A stretch of 64,000 bases of DNA from Puccinellia tenuiflora (Eukaryota; Streptophyta; Magnoliopsida; Poales; Poaceae). Below are positions 33,761-44,255 of this stretch, piece by piece. The notes beneath the pieces were generated by a model. That model was given only the letters and a program-made list of their open reading frames with translations. It searched no databases and was not told where the DNA came from. Position numbers and translations under genes: made by a program. The DNA lies in assembly GCA_012064385.1 (NCBI GenBank), contig QRDG01001982.1:71471-135470 (forward strand), in the 5' to 3' direction. The stretch's first letter is position 1. Each line of letters begins with the position of its first letter.

Positions 33761-34224
33761 TAAAAAAAACTTGAGAGCAGCACATTTTAAAAGTCCCGAC
33801 GGTTTTCTTTCTCCGAATCCCTATCGTACTTTTTTTGAGGGGTCACGACCGTAACATGTGTGCCTTACTCTCACGTGGAAAGCAGCCAGCCGCATGTGAA
33901 AAAAATCGAGTGAATGAAATGGTCTAGGCCCAGCAACGCAAGGGCTACGCGGCACCTGGTTAACACCCGCAATAAGCGGCAAATAGAAATTACCTTCGAT
34001 CTGCCGCGCACAGGGATTCCAGCCAAGAGAATTTGTGACGCAACGGGAGGTGCGATGGGCTGTTGAGGGTAGAAGGCACGTCCATGGGCCGAGCGGAGTG
34101 ATCCGGGGGCTCTCCTGGGGACCTCACTGTTTCTCTTTTGTCTTTCACAGTCCTGCTTTTCACTCTCTAGTTTGGGCTTGCGGCCTCTTCTACAAAACTG
34201 CACGAGCAAATGGATCCTGGTCAC
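33761..34224. other. unassigned stretch
   Basis: No recognisable protein, repeat boundary or RNA gene. Confidence 0.45.
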
Positions 34225-34227
34225 TTA

Positions 34228-34763
34228 GGGTGTGTTCGGTTTTCGGACGGGATGGAATGGAATGGAACGGTCCATTCTAGCAGAACGGAACCGTTTCATT
34301 CTTGTGTTCGGTTGGACAAAAAACTGTCACAGAACCGTTCCATTCTTGTGTTCGGTTTTGCAATGGGGTGAGAATGGAATGGAATGGGGTGAGAATGGAA
34401 TTATTGTAATGTCGATTAATTATTCATAAACTTGATTAATTATAGCTAAACTCGATTAATTATTTCTAAACTTGATTAATTATACCTAAACTTGATTAAT
34501 TATTCCTAAATAATATTAATAATTCCTAATCTTGATTAATTATATCTAAACTTGATTAATTATGTCTAAACTTGATTAAATTAGGGCGTGACAGCCACCC
34601 GTTCCACTCGGTCCGGCCGGACGGGTGGATTCCGCATCTACGCGGAATATGCCATTCCGAGGAACGTGTGCGTTCCATTCCACCTGAAAACCGAACACAC
34701 AGATGGGCTCTGGGAATGGAACAGTTCCATTCAATTCCATCCCGTCCGAAACCGAACACACCC
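34228..34763. mobile_element. Tourist-like (PIF/Harbinger) MITE, 536 bp
   Basis: Termini GGGTGTGTTCGGTTTTCGGA and the inverse TCCGAAACCGAACACACCC are flanked by TTA at 34225-34227 and 34764-34766, the target typical of Harbinger-type elements. The inside is non-coding: GGAATGG-rich arms and an AT-rich tandem centre. Confidence 0.88.
34414..34582. repeat. ~21-bp AT-rich tandem repeat inside the Tourist MITE
   Basis: About eight copies of CTAAACTTGATTAATTAT with two to three variable bases between them. Confidence 0.85.
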
Positions 34764-34973
34764 TTAATAATATTAAGAGCAAAATGGATCCTGGATATTT
34801 TCTTGCGGAAAATGAATCATGGGAAGGCAGTTCCAGTGGAAATCATGTCGAGTTTCAAACGGATATCTATCGGGTAGAACCAAAAAAAAGGGCCATCTCA
34901 ACAGTAAAATAGCGCGGGACACTACCATGCTGACACATATCACAAATGGAGTGTTTTGCATAAAAAAATTGTA

Positions 34974-35067
34974 CTCCCTCCGTTCCATATTACTTGACTG
35001 CTAAATAGATGTATCTAGATATCTAGATACATCTATTTAGCAGTCAAGTAATATGGAACGAAGTGAG
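34974..35067. mobile_element. Stowaway MITE, near-perfect 94-bp palindrome
   Basis: CTCCCTCCGTTCCATATTAC on the left and GTAATATGGAACGAAGTGAG on the right, flanked by TA (34972-34973 and 35068-35069). The whole element is one long hairpin centred on TCTAGATATCTAGA. Confidence 0.93.
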
Positions 35068-35074
35068 TACTTCC

Positions 35075-35420
35075 AAGTGCAATGTGTTTATCTCCATGTC
35101 CATGTGCGTATATCTCCAAATCCATATTATGTACTTCAGATGCAATGCGTGTGTACTTCTAGTGCACGTCATGTATTTGCAGGTGCATCGCGTGTACTTC
35201 CATTAGACGTCCTATACTTTGAACTACAACGCTCGCGTACTTCCAGAAACACGTCCGCACTCACAGGTGCACCGCACACGTACTTCTAAATATACCTCTC
35301 GTACTTCAGTTTTAGATACAGCGCGCGTACTTTCAAGTACACGTCTCGTAGCTCCACGTGCAACGTGCTTGTGCTTCACGGTGGTGCAGTACGTGTACAC
35401 TAACAATACGAAAACTGAAG
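35075..35420. repeat. degenerate CGTACTTC-type repeat array
   Basis: About ten imperfect units of 30-40 bp carry variants of GTGCA..GCGTGTACTTC. Spacing is irregular. It may be the subterminal array of an unrecognised DNA transposon. Confidence 0.6.
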
Positions 35421-35505
35421 TACTCCACGAAATACAAGTATAGCACCGTTTGAGGTACGGAAACAAGTTTTGTTGAACTTATCAACAGGCTTTTGGCTCC
35501 TTGAT

Positions 35506-35689
35506 CAGGGACGGAACTAGGGGGGCGTGCTGGGGCCACGGCTCCCCCCATGGTGGATTTTTTTCCAAACCCCCTTGTTAATATGTGGGTTTCACCTCCA
35601 AATTAACCTAAAATTACCACTATGGCTCCCTCCAAGGTAAATAAAGATCAGTTGGCCCCCCTTGTGTGATTTTCCTGGTTCCGTCCCTG
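35506..35689. mobile_element. hAT-type MITE, 184 bp
   Basis: Termini CAGGGACGGAACTAGG and the inverse CCTGGTTCCGTCCCTG are flanked by the 8-bp duplication TCCTTGAT at 35498-35505 and 35690-35697. An 8-bp target and CAGGG ends fit hAT. No coding. Confidence 0.93.
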
Positions 35690-35697
35690 TCCTTGAT

Positions 35698-36854
35698 TGT
35701 TGTATTTTCGCTAGCATAGCCCTCCTCATACAGATTACACACACTAACTAGCTAGTTAGTTTAATCTTGCCCCACTTGAGCTGGCTCCGTCCCTACCTCC
35801 ATCAAAACTTCAAAAGGCTACAGTGGATCAAGAGCTGAATCCAGGAGCCGTCCGCTCATAATAGCATCTCCAGTCGCGATGCTAATAGAGCGTCGGGACG
35901 AGCGTCGGGAGCATCTTTATTGGCGTCATCCGGAGGAATTAAAGCGTATTGGGGGCGGCTCTCTTCAGTTGTGCCCCCAATATAATAACAAAGTAAAAGT
36001 TAGGCTGCATACATGCATTTGTGGAGAGAGAAGCCCACATGCACAGCGTGGAGGGCGGCGTGGATGAGAAAAGAAATGAGAGAGAATGCGGACGAAACAT
36101 GTGGCTGTGGGCGCATGCCATTTCGTCCGGCACACCCAAAACACTTCCACGACGTAGGGCGTGGGGTTGGTGCTGCGGACGAATTATTGGCATCGCGTGG
36201 ACGAAATTGGGTTGGTGGAGGTGTGAGAACCCAGAATTCTATACTATACGTTGTCGTCGGCTAGCTATAGTTCTGATTGTGCATCATTCAGGGCATGCAT
36301 TCCATACATCCATAAGAAATTAAAACTCAAGTAACTTAAAAAAATAAAAGAAGCAAATAAAATTGAAGAATGCAAGTGAATAATAACGAGGGTTAATTAT
36401 CACTTCTTCTAGTCGAGTGTTGAATGCTTGGATATTTGTAACTGGAAAGGGATGTAGGCTGAATGCTTGTTTGCTATCTGATAATATTTTGGAAAATCTA
36501 GTTTTGTCGATAAAGGGAGTCCGTCGGTTATAATTCGCTTAACTCGCAAAATAGTTGTGAGGGCAAATGGACGGAAGAAGGAACCATATTACTCGAATTT
36601 GGAATTTATATATTGAATTATTTCTAGGGGGAAAAAATCTCCTAGTAAATTTTTATTTGTTATCAACACGTATTTTTACAGTGTGTTAGATATTACACAG
36701 TTGACCGAACATATTTAATCATCCTACACAGTGCACATATGTCATCTACAAAGAAATAAAAATACTACACCATTCACTCTACCGTGTTAAATCACAAGCT
36801 ACTGTGTTAATTCTGTGTACACTTTTACCAGAGCCTATTGCCACCGTCTTAGTC
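35698..36854. other. unassigned stretch
   Basis: From 35860 to 36200 GC-rich sequence (GCATCTCCAGTCGCGATGCT) with MITE-like wording, but no matched termini. From 36270 to 36850 AT-rich sequence without coding. Confidence 0.45.
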
Positions 36855-36950
36855 AAATGTGAGTGGGTGGTGATGAACTGATGTGAACAGTGACAACACT
36901 TGGTGGTGGATTAATTTGAATTAGTTCTCACCTGTATACTCACTTATGGT
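36855..36950 (+). repeat. copy 2 of the dispersed ~95-bp duplication
   Basis: It matches 23905-24000, with the same end point at CACTTATGGTC, where it joins the MBD gene fragment directly. Confidence 0.85.
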
Positions 36951-37435
36951 CGCGTACTATTCCAACGAAAGATGAATTTGAGACAGTTCGTGCCAACTTC
37001 ACTGATGACCCGTGGTTCTGCAGTAAAAGACCTGACTGCTCATGTGAAGATCCTGCAGACATTGAGTATGACAGCAGCCGCATCTGGTTCATCGACAAGC
37101 CCAACATATCAAAGCCTCCACCCAAGACCGAGAGGCTAGTGATTATGAGAGGTGATCTCACTAAAATGGATATCTACTATGTCATGCCAAATGGGAAGCG
37201 TGCAAAGGGCACAGGGGATGTGCAGAGGTTTCTCGACACAAATCCAGAGTACAAAGACAGCTTATCACTTGAAAGATTCAGTTTTACAGTACCCAAAATT
37301 GTCGAGGAGACTGTTTCGCACAGCTCTGCGTGGAAGACTAAAAAGGCTAACAAGCAGGACAAGACATATGCTCCAAGAAGCAAGAAACTAACTATGACAG
37401 AAAATACAAAACTGTTCATGTGCCTGCTTGGATGA
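36949..37435 (+). pseudogene. MBD (methyl-CpG-binding domain) gene fragment, 5' truncated
   Basis: The frame is open from the junction at about 36949 to TGA 37433-37435, about 160 residues. It begins RTIPTKDEFETV, followed by DPWFCSKRPDCSCEDPADIE (end of a CW-type zinc finger). The MBD comes next: SSRIWFIDKPNI, then RLVIMRGDLTKMDIYYVMP, NGKR, and a helix with FLDTNPEYKD. It ends FSFTVPKIVEETV and a short basic tail. This order matches plant MBD proteins of the class that combine CW and MBD (Arabidopsis MBD1/2/4/12 type). Lost are the start codon and the first zinc-finger half. There are no introns or stops inside. The fragment may be a captured piece or a retrocopy. Whether it is expressed is unknown. 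Confidence 0.75.
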
Positions 37436-37587
37436 TCCTACCCAATCTACCTTGAAGGTAGTCTCTCTGTGATGTTACCATGAGCACTATAATGCAATAA
37501 GTTTTTTTCATTCTATGCTTCAACTTCTGGTTAACTTTTTGGATGAACTCCTGTTTCTCAGATGCTTGAAGAGGGATGTAGTTTTTT

Positions 37588-37588
37588 N
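37588..37588. other. ambiguous base (N)
   Basis: The only N in the window, directly after a T run and before an ATG. It marks an uncertain base call, not a gap of known size. Confidence 0.95.
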
Positions 37589-37589
37589 C

Positions 37590-37790
37590 ATGACAACGAC
37601 CTCCCCACCCTACGCTCTCGGCTACTTCGACATCGGCACAAAGGGCTACCGCCAGCTTGGGAACCTCATCGGCTTCCACTCCAGCCACACCTTCCGCGAT
37701 GCATCGACCATTACGACTGTGGTGGGGATGTCCGTCGGCTCCGACTTCGTATTCTTCTCCAGTCTCACCGTCTACGTCGCTACGTTGTGA
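37590..37790 (+). other. short open frame before a copia-type polypurine tract
   Basis: 66 residues, MTTTSPPYAL through SSLTVYVATL, ending at TGA 37788-37790 just before GCGGGGGGGA. I do not recognise it. Its position suggests the last internal part of a small LTR element. Confidence 0.25.
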
Positions 37791-37802
37791 CTGCGGGGGG
37801 GA

Positions 37803-37961
37803 TGTTGAGTATCGTGATTATTTAGGAAATATAGGGTAGCGTAGGATTTGTTCTACCTTGCCTTGTACTCCAAGTAGATCATTGTACTCCTATATATATA
37901 TGCCCATGAGGCTCAAGCAATACAACAACGATTCCACCAAACCCTGTCTATCCTTTCTACA
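37803..37961 (+). repeat. copia-type LTR, 159 bp, without visible partner
   Basis: TGTTGAGTATCGTG ... CCTTTCTACA, preceded by the purine tract GCGGGGGGGA, so it reads as a 3' LTR. TATA-like CTATATATATATG lies near 37889. No second copy was seen in the window. Confidence 0.55.
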
Positions 37962-39790
37962 TCGTCCTTCCAAGGCTCAGAAGCGCTGCTACCGTCGTGG
38001 CGGCGGTGCTGCCATGGCCGGGCCTCCCGGCTCCCTCGTACGTGTCCGCCCTCGTACGCGTCCTCGTACGCGTCCGTCCTCCATCGTCGTGCTCCCCTGC
38101 GAGGCCCGCATCGCCACCGCCATGGCCGAGGCCCGCCTGGCCGCCGCCCTGAACGAGGCCTCGCGCCACCGCCGACCTGCGAGGTAGCAGCGGGCCGTCC
38201 TTCCAACCTCCGCCAACCTTCCACCTCCGCTGCCTCCGAGGTCGATGACGGCTACGGCGAGGTAGCAGCGGGCCGCGTCGCCATGCCGTTCGGCGGAGGC
38301 TTGGCGCCGGAGCGTCTCGGACGCCGGCGGTGGACTCCTGGTCCCCATGGAGGAGGGAGGGCTTGCTACACGAATGCCACGGATGAGGAGCCCCACCTCG
38401 GCCTCCTCCACGCGGACGCCACCTGCACCGACCACGGCCGCCGGTGCTCCCTCCTCGACGACTGCAGGCGCCGCCGGGCCCTCGTCCGCCCCTTCCCCTT
38501 GTCTGCTCCTTCTACATCTGCCATGGACTCGCTCCGACGGTGGCGAGAGAGGTACTCGAGCGATGCTACCTTAGTGAGGGCGAAGATGCTACCATAGGGA
38601 GGCGCGGCTGCTACTTTAGGAGGGCGAAGATGCTACTTTAGGTGGGCGGAGATGCTACCTTAGTGGGGCGAAGATGGCCTCGCTCTGGCGACCCATGGGG
38701 ACTTCAAGCGGTGGAAGCGATGCTATGAGTGGCAGCCGGTGCGCGCCTGTGTGCCACCCTCGAGTGCGCGTGGCAGTCCCGTGACCCTCGAGTGAGCGGA
38801 GCTCCTCGACTTGCTTGTGGTCGGCGGCGGCGTCACCAGCTACGGCGTCGCGTATGCTACCGGTGGGGCTACGGTGACGCGGTGGTGCTGCCTGCAGCGA
38901 GAGGGGATGCTCAACGGCGGGAGGTGGTGCTCCCATCAACCAGAGGTGGTGCTGCCAGTGACTCGAGGTGATGCTTCCGGCGGCGGGAGAGGATGCTCCC
39001 AACGGCGGAGAGGTGATGCTCCCAGGGGCGGAGGTGGTGCTGCTTGCGACTCGAGGTGATGCTTCCAGCGGTGGGACTCGAGGTGATGCTCCCGGCAATG
39101 GGAGGGGTGCTACCTGCAACTCAAGGGGGTGCTCCTAGGCAGGAGAGGATGCTCACAGCGGCAGAAGTTTTTTTTTTCAACGATGCTTCAATATAAGATT
39201 TTTTTGCTACATTTGTTAGGTGGTTTTGCTACAATATAATAAGTTTTTTGCTACCTTGTCTCCGTCGAGGTCTTCGTTGATGTTTTCGACGAGGTCGGTT
39301 TTGCTACAATAAATTTTTTGCTACAATTTGTTCTGTTGTTTTTGCATCATAAGTTTTATCAGAGGACCCCGCCGGAATTTTTTTTTGCTACGATGCTGCG
39401 ATATACCAATTTTTTTGCTATTATAGATATGTGGTGTTGCTACAATAGTATAAAGATTTTGCTACGATGTCTCCGGCGAGGTCTTCGTTGATGTCTCCGG
39501 CGAGATTCTCCGTCGATGTCTCCGGCGATGTCGATTTTGCTACAATAACACATTTTTGTTGCTGTGAGATCTCCGGCGAGGTCTCCGGTGAAGTCTCCGG
39601 CGAAGTTAGTCTTTTCTTTTTCTATTTTGTGAACGAACCGTTTTTTGCTACCTGGAGCAAAAGCGGGTTATTATTTGCTACATGGAGCAAAAGCGGGATT
39701 TGATCAGAAAAAAGAGACACGTGTCAGCACGGGGACCCAGGGGATGGGGAACCTCCCGATCCCCCGGGGGACGCTCAGCACTGTCCTTTT
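37962..39790. repeat. GATGCTACC-rich GC element followed by TTTTTTGCTAC arrays
   Basis: From 38560 to 39150 many GATGCTACC / GGATGCTCC units; from 39170 to 39700 TTTTTTTGCTAC and CTCCGGCGAGGTCTCCGGCG units. It ends near GATCCCCCGGGGGACGCTCA (about 39758), a phrase also present at about 46804. The long open frames on both strands are composition effects. It is probably a DNA transposon of a type I cannot name. Confidence 0.5.
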
Positions 39791-39814
39791 GGTTTGCCGA
39801 TTCCACCATGCATA

Positions 39815-39958
39815 TGTTAGACTGTGCAGATACGTAGCTTTTGTATAGGTCTTGTATTCTGTATTGTACACTTTGTGTACTCCATATATATGAGATAGCC
39901 ACACCCGGATTGGGTGTTGAGCAGTTTCCCCCAAACCCTAGTACTACGTTATTTGACA
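39815..39958 (+). repeat. 5' LTR of copia C
   Basis: 144 bp, TGTTAGACTG ... TTTGACA, with a TATA-like CCATATATATGAG at about 39882. Confidence 0.8.
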
Positions 39959-39970
39959 TGGTATCAGACT
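39959..39970 (+). other. primer binding site of copia C
   Basis: TGGTATCAGACT abuts the LTR. It is the Met-tRNA type with a variation at the end. Confidence 0.8.
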
Positions 39971-39976
39971 AGGAAA

Positions 39977-41779
39977 TTGTCTTCCGCTGCCTCCTCGTTC
40001 ACCGCCGCCGCTGCCGCCGCGGCGCCGACCGCCGCCCCTGCTCTTCCACCGTTTCTTGCCCACTTGCTCAACGGCGGCACTTCCCCAGGCACTGCCATGC
40101 AGTTTAGCCCTCTTTCAACCCTAAGTGCGGGCGCCATGTTCTCTGGACAGATCACTTCTGTCCCGATCCTCTCGACGCCATCGTCTTTTACCGCGACTGC
40201 GCCTCCATCCGCGCTGGTCGCAGCCTCTTCATCGAGCGTCCCTGTCGCGCGGTCATCAGCGGGCGTTCCCATCGCGTCGCCACCTACAGCGCCCCCGTAG
40301 TATGGGCCCGGGCTCTACTCCGCCATGCCCGGGATCCATCAGCCTGCCTCGCACGCGCCTCCTCCTGGGCACTATGCGCTGCTGCCCTATGAGGCGCCGA
40401 TCGCGTCGTCGCCACCATCCCCGTATGATGCCTTGCCGTATGGCGGTGTGCCGCCTCCAGGGCCATACGGTTTTCAATACGCCGCACCGCCGGCGTCGTC
40501 TGTTGCCTGCACCGAGCTCCCTTCGGCTGCTTTCCCTGCTAGCGCCGGCTACCCTCCGCCGTTCTTTTTTGCGCATCTGATCCCGGTTAAGCTGACATCC
40601 GACAATTACCTGTCATGGCGTGCACAGGTTCTGCCGCTCCTCCGCAGCCGATACTTGGAGGGCTTTGTGGATGGCTCTCTGCCGTGTCCTCCACCGCATC
40701 ATCCCACGTATCACCCGTGGATGGCGCAGGACCAGGCGATCCTCTCGGCGATCCAATCATCCCTATCTGAGGGTGTTGCAGGATTGGTGCTGTTCTCGGT
40801 TACTTCTCATGATGCGTGGGCTGCGCTTGAGACAAGATTTTCCTCTCAATCCATGGCCAGGTCCATGGCAGTCCGTAGGCAGCTTGGTGAGGAGAAGAAA
40901 CATGAGCTCTCTGTTACCGCCTTCTTCAACAAAGTCAAGGGACTCGCGGACACACTTGCGTCCATCGGTCAGCCACTGCGCCTTGAGGAGTTCACGTCGT
41001 ACATTCTGAATGGATTAGACGGTGACTATGACTCTCTTATTGAAAATATCAATGGCCGAGAGACTCCAATTCAACCACGAGAGCTCTATGCGCGTCTTCT
41101 TGGAACTGAATAGCGCATGGCTGCCCGCCGTGCAGCTGGTGACTACACCTCCGCGCATGGTGTGTTCCGTGGTGGTAGTGGCAGCAAGTCCTCTAAGCCG
41201 GCTGGTGGCAAGCCGGTGCAACCTCCGACGCCATCCCCACCAAACCAGCCTCGACCGGTCACCACGACGTCAGGTGGACGCCCGCATTCTTGCTGTCCTT
41301 CTTGTGGTGTTCAAGTGCCCTGTCAGTTATGTGGTATTGATGGCCACATTGCATCCCGTTGTCATCGCCGCTTCAAGCAGGAGTTTCTGGTTATTGGAAA
41401 TAATGGCAAGGGCAACGACAAGCAGGCTACTATGGCGACCGAAGGGCATACTCCATCCTACCCAGTTGATGCATCATGTTACATGGACACCGGGGCAACC
41501 GACCACCTGACGAGTGATATGGACAAGCTCGCCACTCGGGAGCCCTACCAGGGTCATGATCAGGTCCGCACTGCAAATGGATCAGGTATGCACATCTCAC
41601 ATGTTGGTCAGGCATCTCTTCTTACTCATACTTCCAAACAGTTGCATCTTCTTAACATCCTTCGTGTTCCATCTGTGACTCGTAATTTGTTGTCTGTTCG
41701 TCAACTTACTTGTGATAATAATGTCTTCGTTGAATTTCAACGTTTCCATTTTTTATTAAGGACCGGGATGGCAACATAG
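39977..41779 (+). pseudogene. copia C gag-protease, truncated, two nonsense codons
   Basis: One frame holds all parts. The likely start codon is now TTG (39977, TTGTCTTCC). The gag core is VKLTSDNYLSWRAQVLPLL (about 40590). The zinc knuckle is CQLCGIDGHIASRC (about 41320). The protease is YMDTGATDHLT (about 41480). Stops are TAG 40298-40300 and TAG 41111-41113, both where Gln is expected. The frame ends at 41779 shortly before the element is cut off. Similar in layout to copia A, so the same lineage but a different family member. Confidence 0.85.
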
Positions 41780-41970
41780 AAAGTAGGTTAAGTGTGATGG
41801 TATTGTTTCTGTATCCGACATCACAGGCCACGGTATAGATTGTTGCTTGCAAATGGAGACTTGTATGCTATACATGTAGCATGAGTAGAAAAAAGGGCAT
41901 TTGCAAATAGATATGGGCCCACCCAGGGTCCATGCATGTGATAAGCAATAACCCCGCGGGATAGTGTTAA

Positions 41971-44010
41971 GGACAAGTCCAACGGAGAGGTTCATTTCGT
42001 TCGCACATCTACATTCTTGTTCGCGTAGCTAGAAACCACAATCCAACAGGGTAGCAACATGGCAGCACAAACGGACCGACGTCAGTTTTGCTGTTTGCTT
42101 TGACCCATTTCCAACCCAAATTTGACTTGGGTTTGCGTCCGTCCGAACACGCTGCAGACGCCCGCGTTGTTTTCCCCGCCATCCTATCGGTGACACAAAG
42201 TCAGGCTCTCCGCCTTCTCCACCGAAACCAACCCCTCCGTCCCTAGAAACCACCTCTCCACCACCATGCCACTTGTTGTCCTCTTCGCCATCCCATCCCC
42301 CACCACCATTTCCCCCAACCCCCACCGCCACTGCCACCCCTCGCCGCAAACCGCTACTTGGAAGCGACCAGGACATGAGACTCGACCATACCCGCGACCA
42401 ACGCCGCCCACAACATGATCAACAGTTTTCCCTACCTGTTTGTCAAGTACAAATTCATCACTTGACTGGTCGAGATCATGACGGATAGCTCATATGAGTT
42501 TTTTTTTTACAGTAACTTCATATGTTCATCATCGTCTGAAGAATCTCCCGACGATGAAAGTGATGTTTTGGTTTCTACACTTGTTGTCAATGAACACATT
42601 TCAAGCCAACAACTGTGGTTCAGAGGATCGGTACCGGGTCATGCAACTGTGTTGGATCGTGATAGGAAGGTGGCCATGTCTAACTGTACAATTATTACTT
42701 TCACCGCACAAAACCAGTATTCCCACCAATTTTTCCACTGATGCTTCCGGATGGAGAGACATGTGTTCAACCATATTCGTGAGGGGGTGATGGCATATGA
42801 TGATTACTTCGAAGGGAAGAGTGATTCCGTTGGCAAGTTCGGCTTCTCCTCTTATCAGAAATGCACTGCAGTTGTTCGGATGCTTTCATATGGAGTTACC
42901 GACGATCTTGTTCATGAGTGCATGCGCATTGAGTGAGTCCACATGCCTTCAGTCAATTTACAAGTTCTACAAAGTTGCGGTTCAAGTGTTTGGCCTAAAC
43001 TACTTGAGAGAGCCCAACGCTGCAAATACAACTCGGTTGTTATTGATCAATGCTTCGAGAGGGTTTCCTGAGATGCTTGGAAGCATAGATTGTATGCACT
43101 GAATGTGGAAAAAAATATCCATTTGCCTGGTAGGGTCAACATAAGGGACATGCTGGAGAGTGCACACTCAAACATGAAGCTGTGGCATCACAAGATCTCT
43201 CAATTTGGCACCCTTTTTTCGGCATGACATGTTCTCACAATGACATCAATTTGCTTCATCGATCTTCGCAATACTCCAGATGACAACTATGAGATCAATG
43301 ACCACCAGTACACGAAGAGATAATACCTAGCTGATGGTATCTATCCTAAATGGTCTACAATTGTGAAGACAATCTCCAATCCACAAGAAGAGAATAGGTC
43401 TAGGTTTGCCAAAGAACAAGAGGGTGCTAAGAAGGATGTGCATCGGGCTTCTGCTGTATTCCAATCTCGTTGGGCTATTGTTCGACACCATTCTAGAACA
43501 TGGAGCGCTGACACTATGTGGGAGGTGATGACTGCTTGTATGATCATACACCACATGATCGTAGAGGATGACTGTATCTGTGACCAATGATGGGACAATC
43601 AGGATGACTTCATTGAACCTGAGGGTGGAGGGGCAATGTTTGAACAAATTCTACAATTTCATCATGAAATGTGTGATCGGATAACTCACATTCAACTTCA
43701 AAATGATATGGTTGAGCATGGAGTCACGTAGGAAACCCGTAGTTCTATCGTGGCATTTTGTTCCAATTTATTTTCTATAATTTTAAATTTTTTGTTTGTA
43801 AACTATGTGATTTTTATTTATTTGGTTGTAATAAACTATGTGCAATGTTTCATTTATTTATTTCCAATAAGATTGTGACCAAATGATAAAAAACGGAAGG
43901 AGGCGTACAAAATGAATTGTCGCCCCGATGGGTTCACTAGCTACGGAAGGAAACACAGACAAAAACGGACACAATTTTTTTCCGTTTGAATCGCCCCACT
44001 AGAGTTGCCC
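41971..44010 (+). mobile_element. PIF/Harbinger transposon with dead transposase
   Basis: Flanked by TAA at 41968-41970 and 44011-44013. The termini GGACAAGTC and the inverse GAGTTGCCC (GGGCAACTC) are similar but diverged. 2,040 bp. Only the transposase relic is present; the second (Myb-like) gene of autonomous PIF elements was not found. Confidence 0.75.
42751..43590 (+). pseudogene. PIF/Harbinger transposase (DDE_Tnp_4 type), frameshifted
   Basis: Three pieces in different frames make up the protein. They read FGFSSYQKCTAVVRMLSYGV (42840-42900), then YLREPNAANTTRLL and GFPEMLGSIDCMH (to 43099), then SHNDINLL (about 43240) and RSRFAKEQEGAKKDV ... FQSRWAIVRH (43395-43490). The first two catalytic acids (ID.MH and SHND) are present. 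The third, normally Glu in the VERAFG motif, reads DVHRASAV, i.e. His. A TGA replaces Trp at 43100. The enzyme would have cut and joined the element ends. It is clearly inactive. Confidence 0.85.
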
Positions 44011-44185
44011 TAAGTACTAAAAACAACCATGGGGAGTGAAAAACCTTAAAAAAACAGGCAGACAGGTAGGATCTAGTGGGGACATATGAAAAACCACGAA
44101 CCGAACGACGCGAGACGCAACCAAGCGACCGATCAATTCACTCATATTTGGTCGACTGGTTTCAAGCATTTTCCATTGATAATAA

Positions 44186-44255
44186 TCCCTCCGTTCACTA
44201 ATATAAAACATTTGGTAAGCTAAATTAACTTACCAAAGGTCTTATATTGGTTTTC
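44186..44255. mobile_element. truncated Stowaway-like MITE
   Basis: CCCTCCGTTCACTAATATAA followed by an inner inverted repeat ATATAAAACATTTGGTAAGC / ACTTACCAAAGGTCTTATAT. The outer right terminus is missing. Confidence 0.6.

Larger units (their letters stand above)
39815..41880 (+). mobile_element. copia LTR retrotransposon C, 3' truncated
   Basis: 5' LTR, PBS, gag and protease are present. The sequence fades after the protease, with only a trace of the pre-integrase part (AANGDLYA-like reading near 41850). Integrase, reverse transcriptase and 3' LTR are missing. It is related to copia A by its gag and zinc knuckle wording. Confidence 0.85.

Noticed and set aside
37900..39130. Long GC-rich open frames on both strands as host genes
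   Set aside because: Overlapping frames in several phases, low complexity, no domain signature; explained by composition of a GCTACC-rich repeat.
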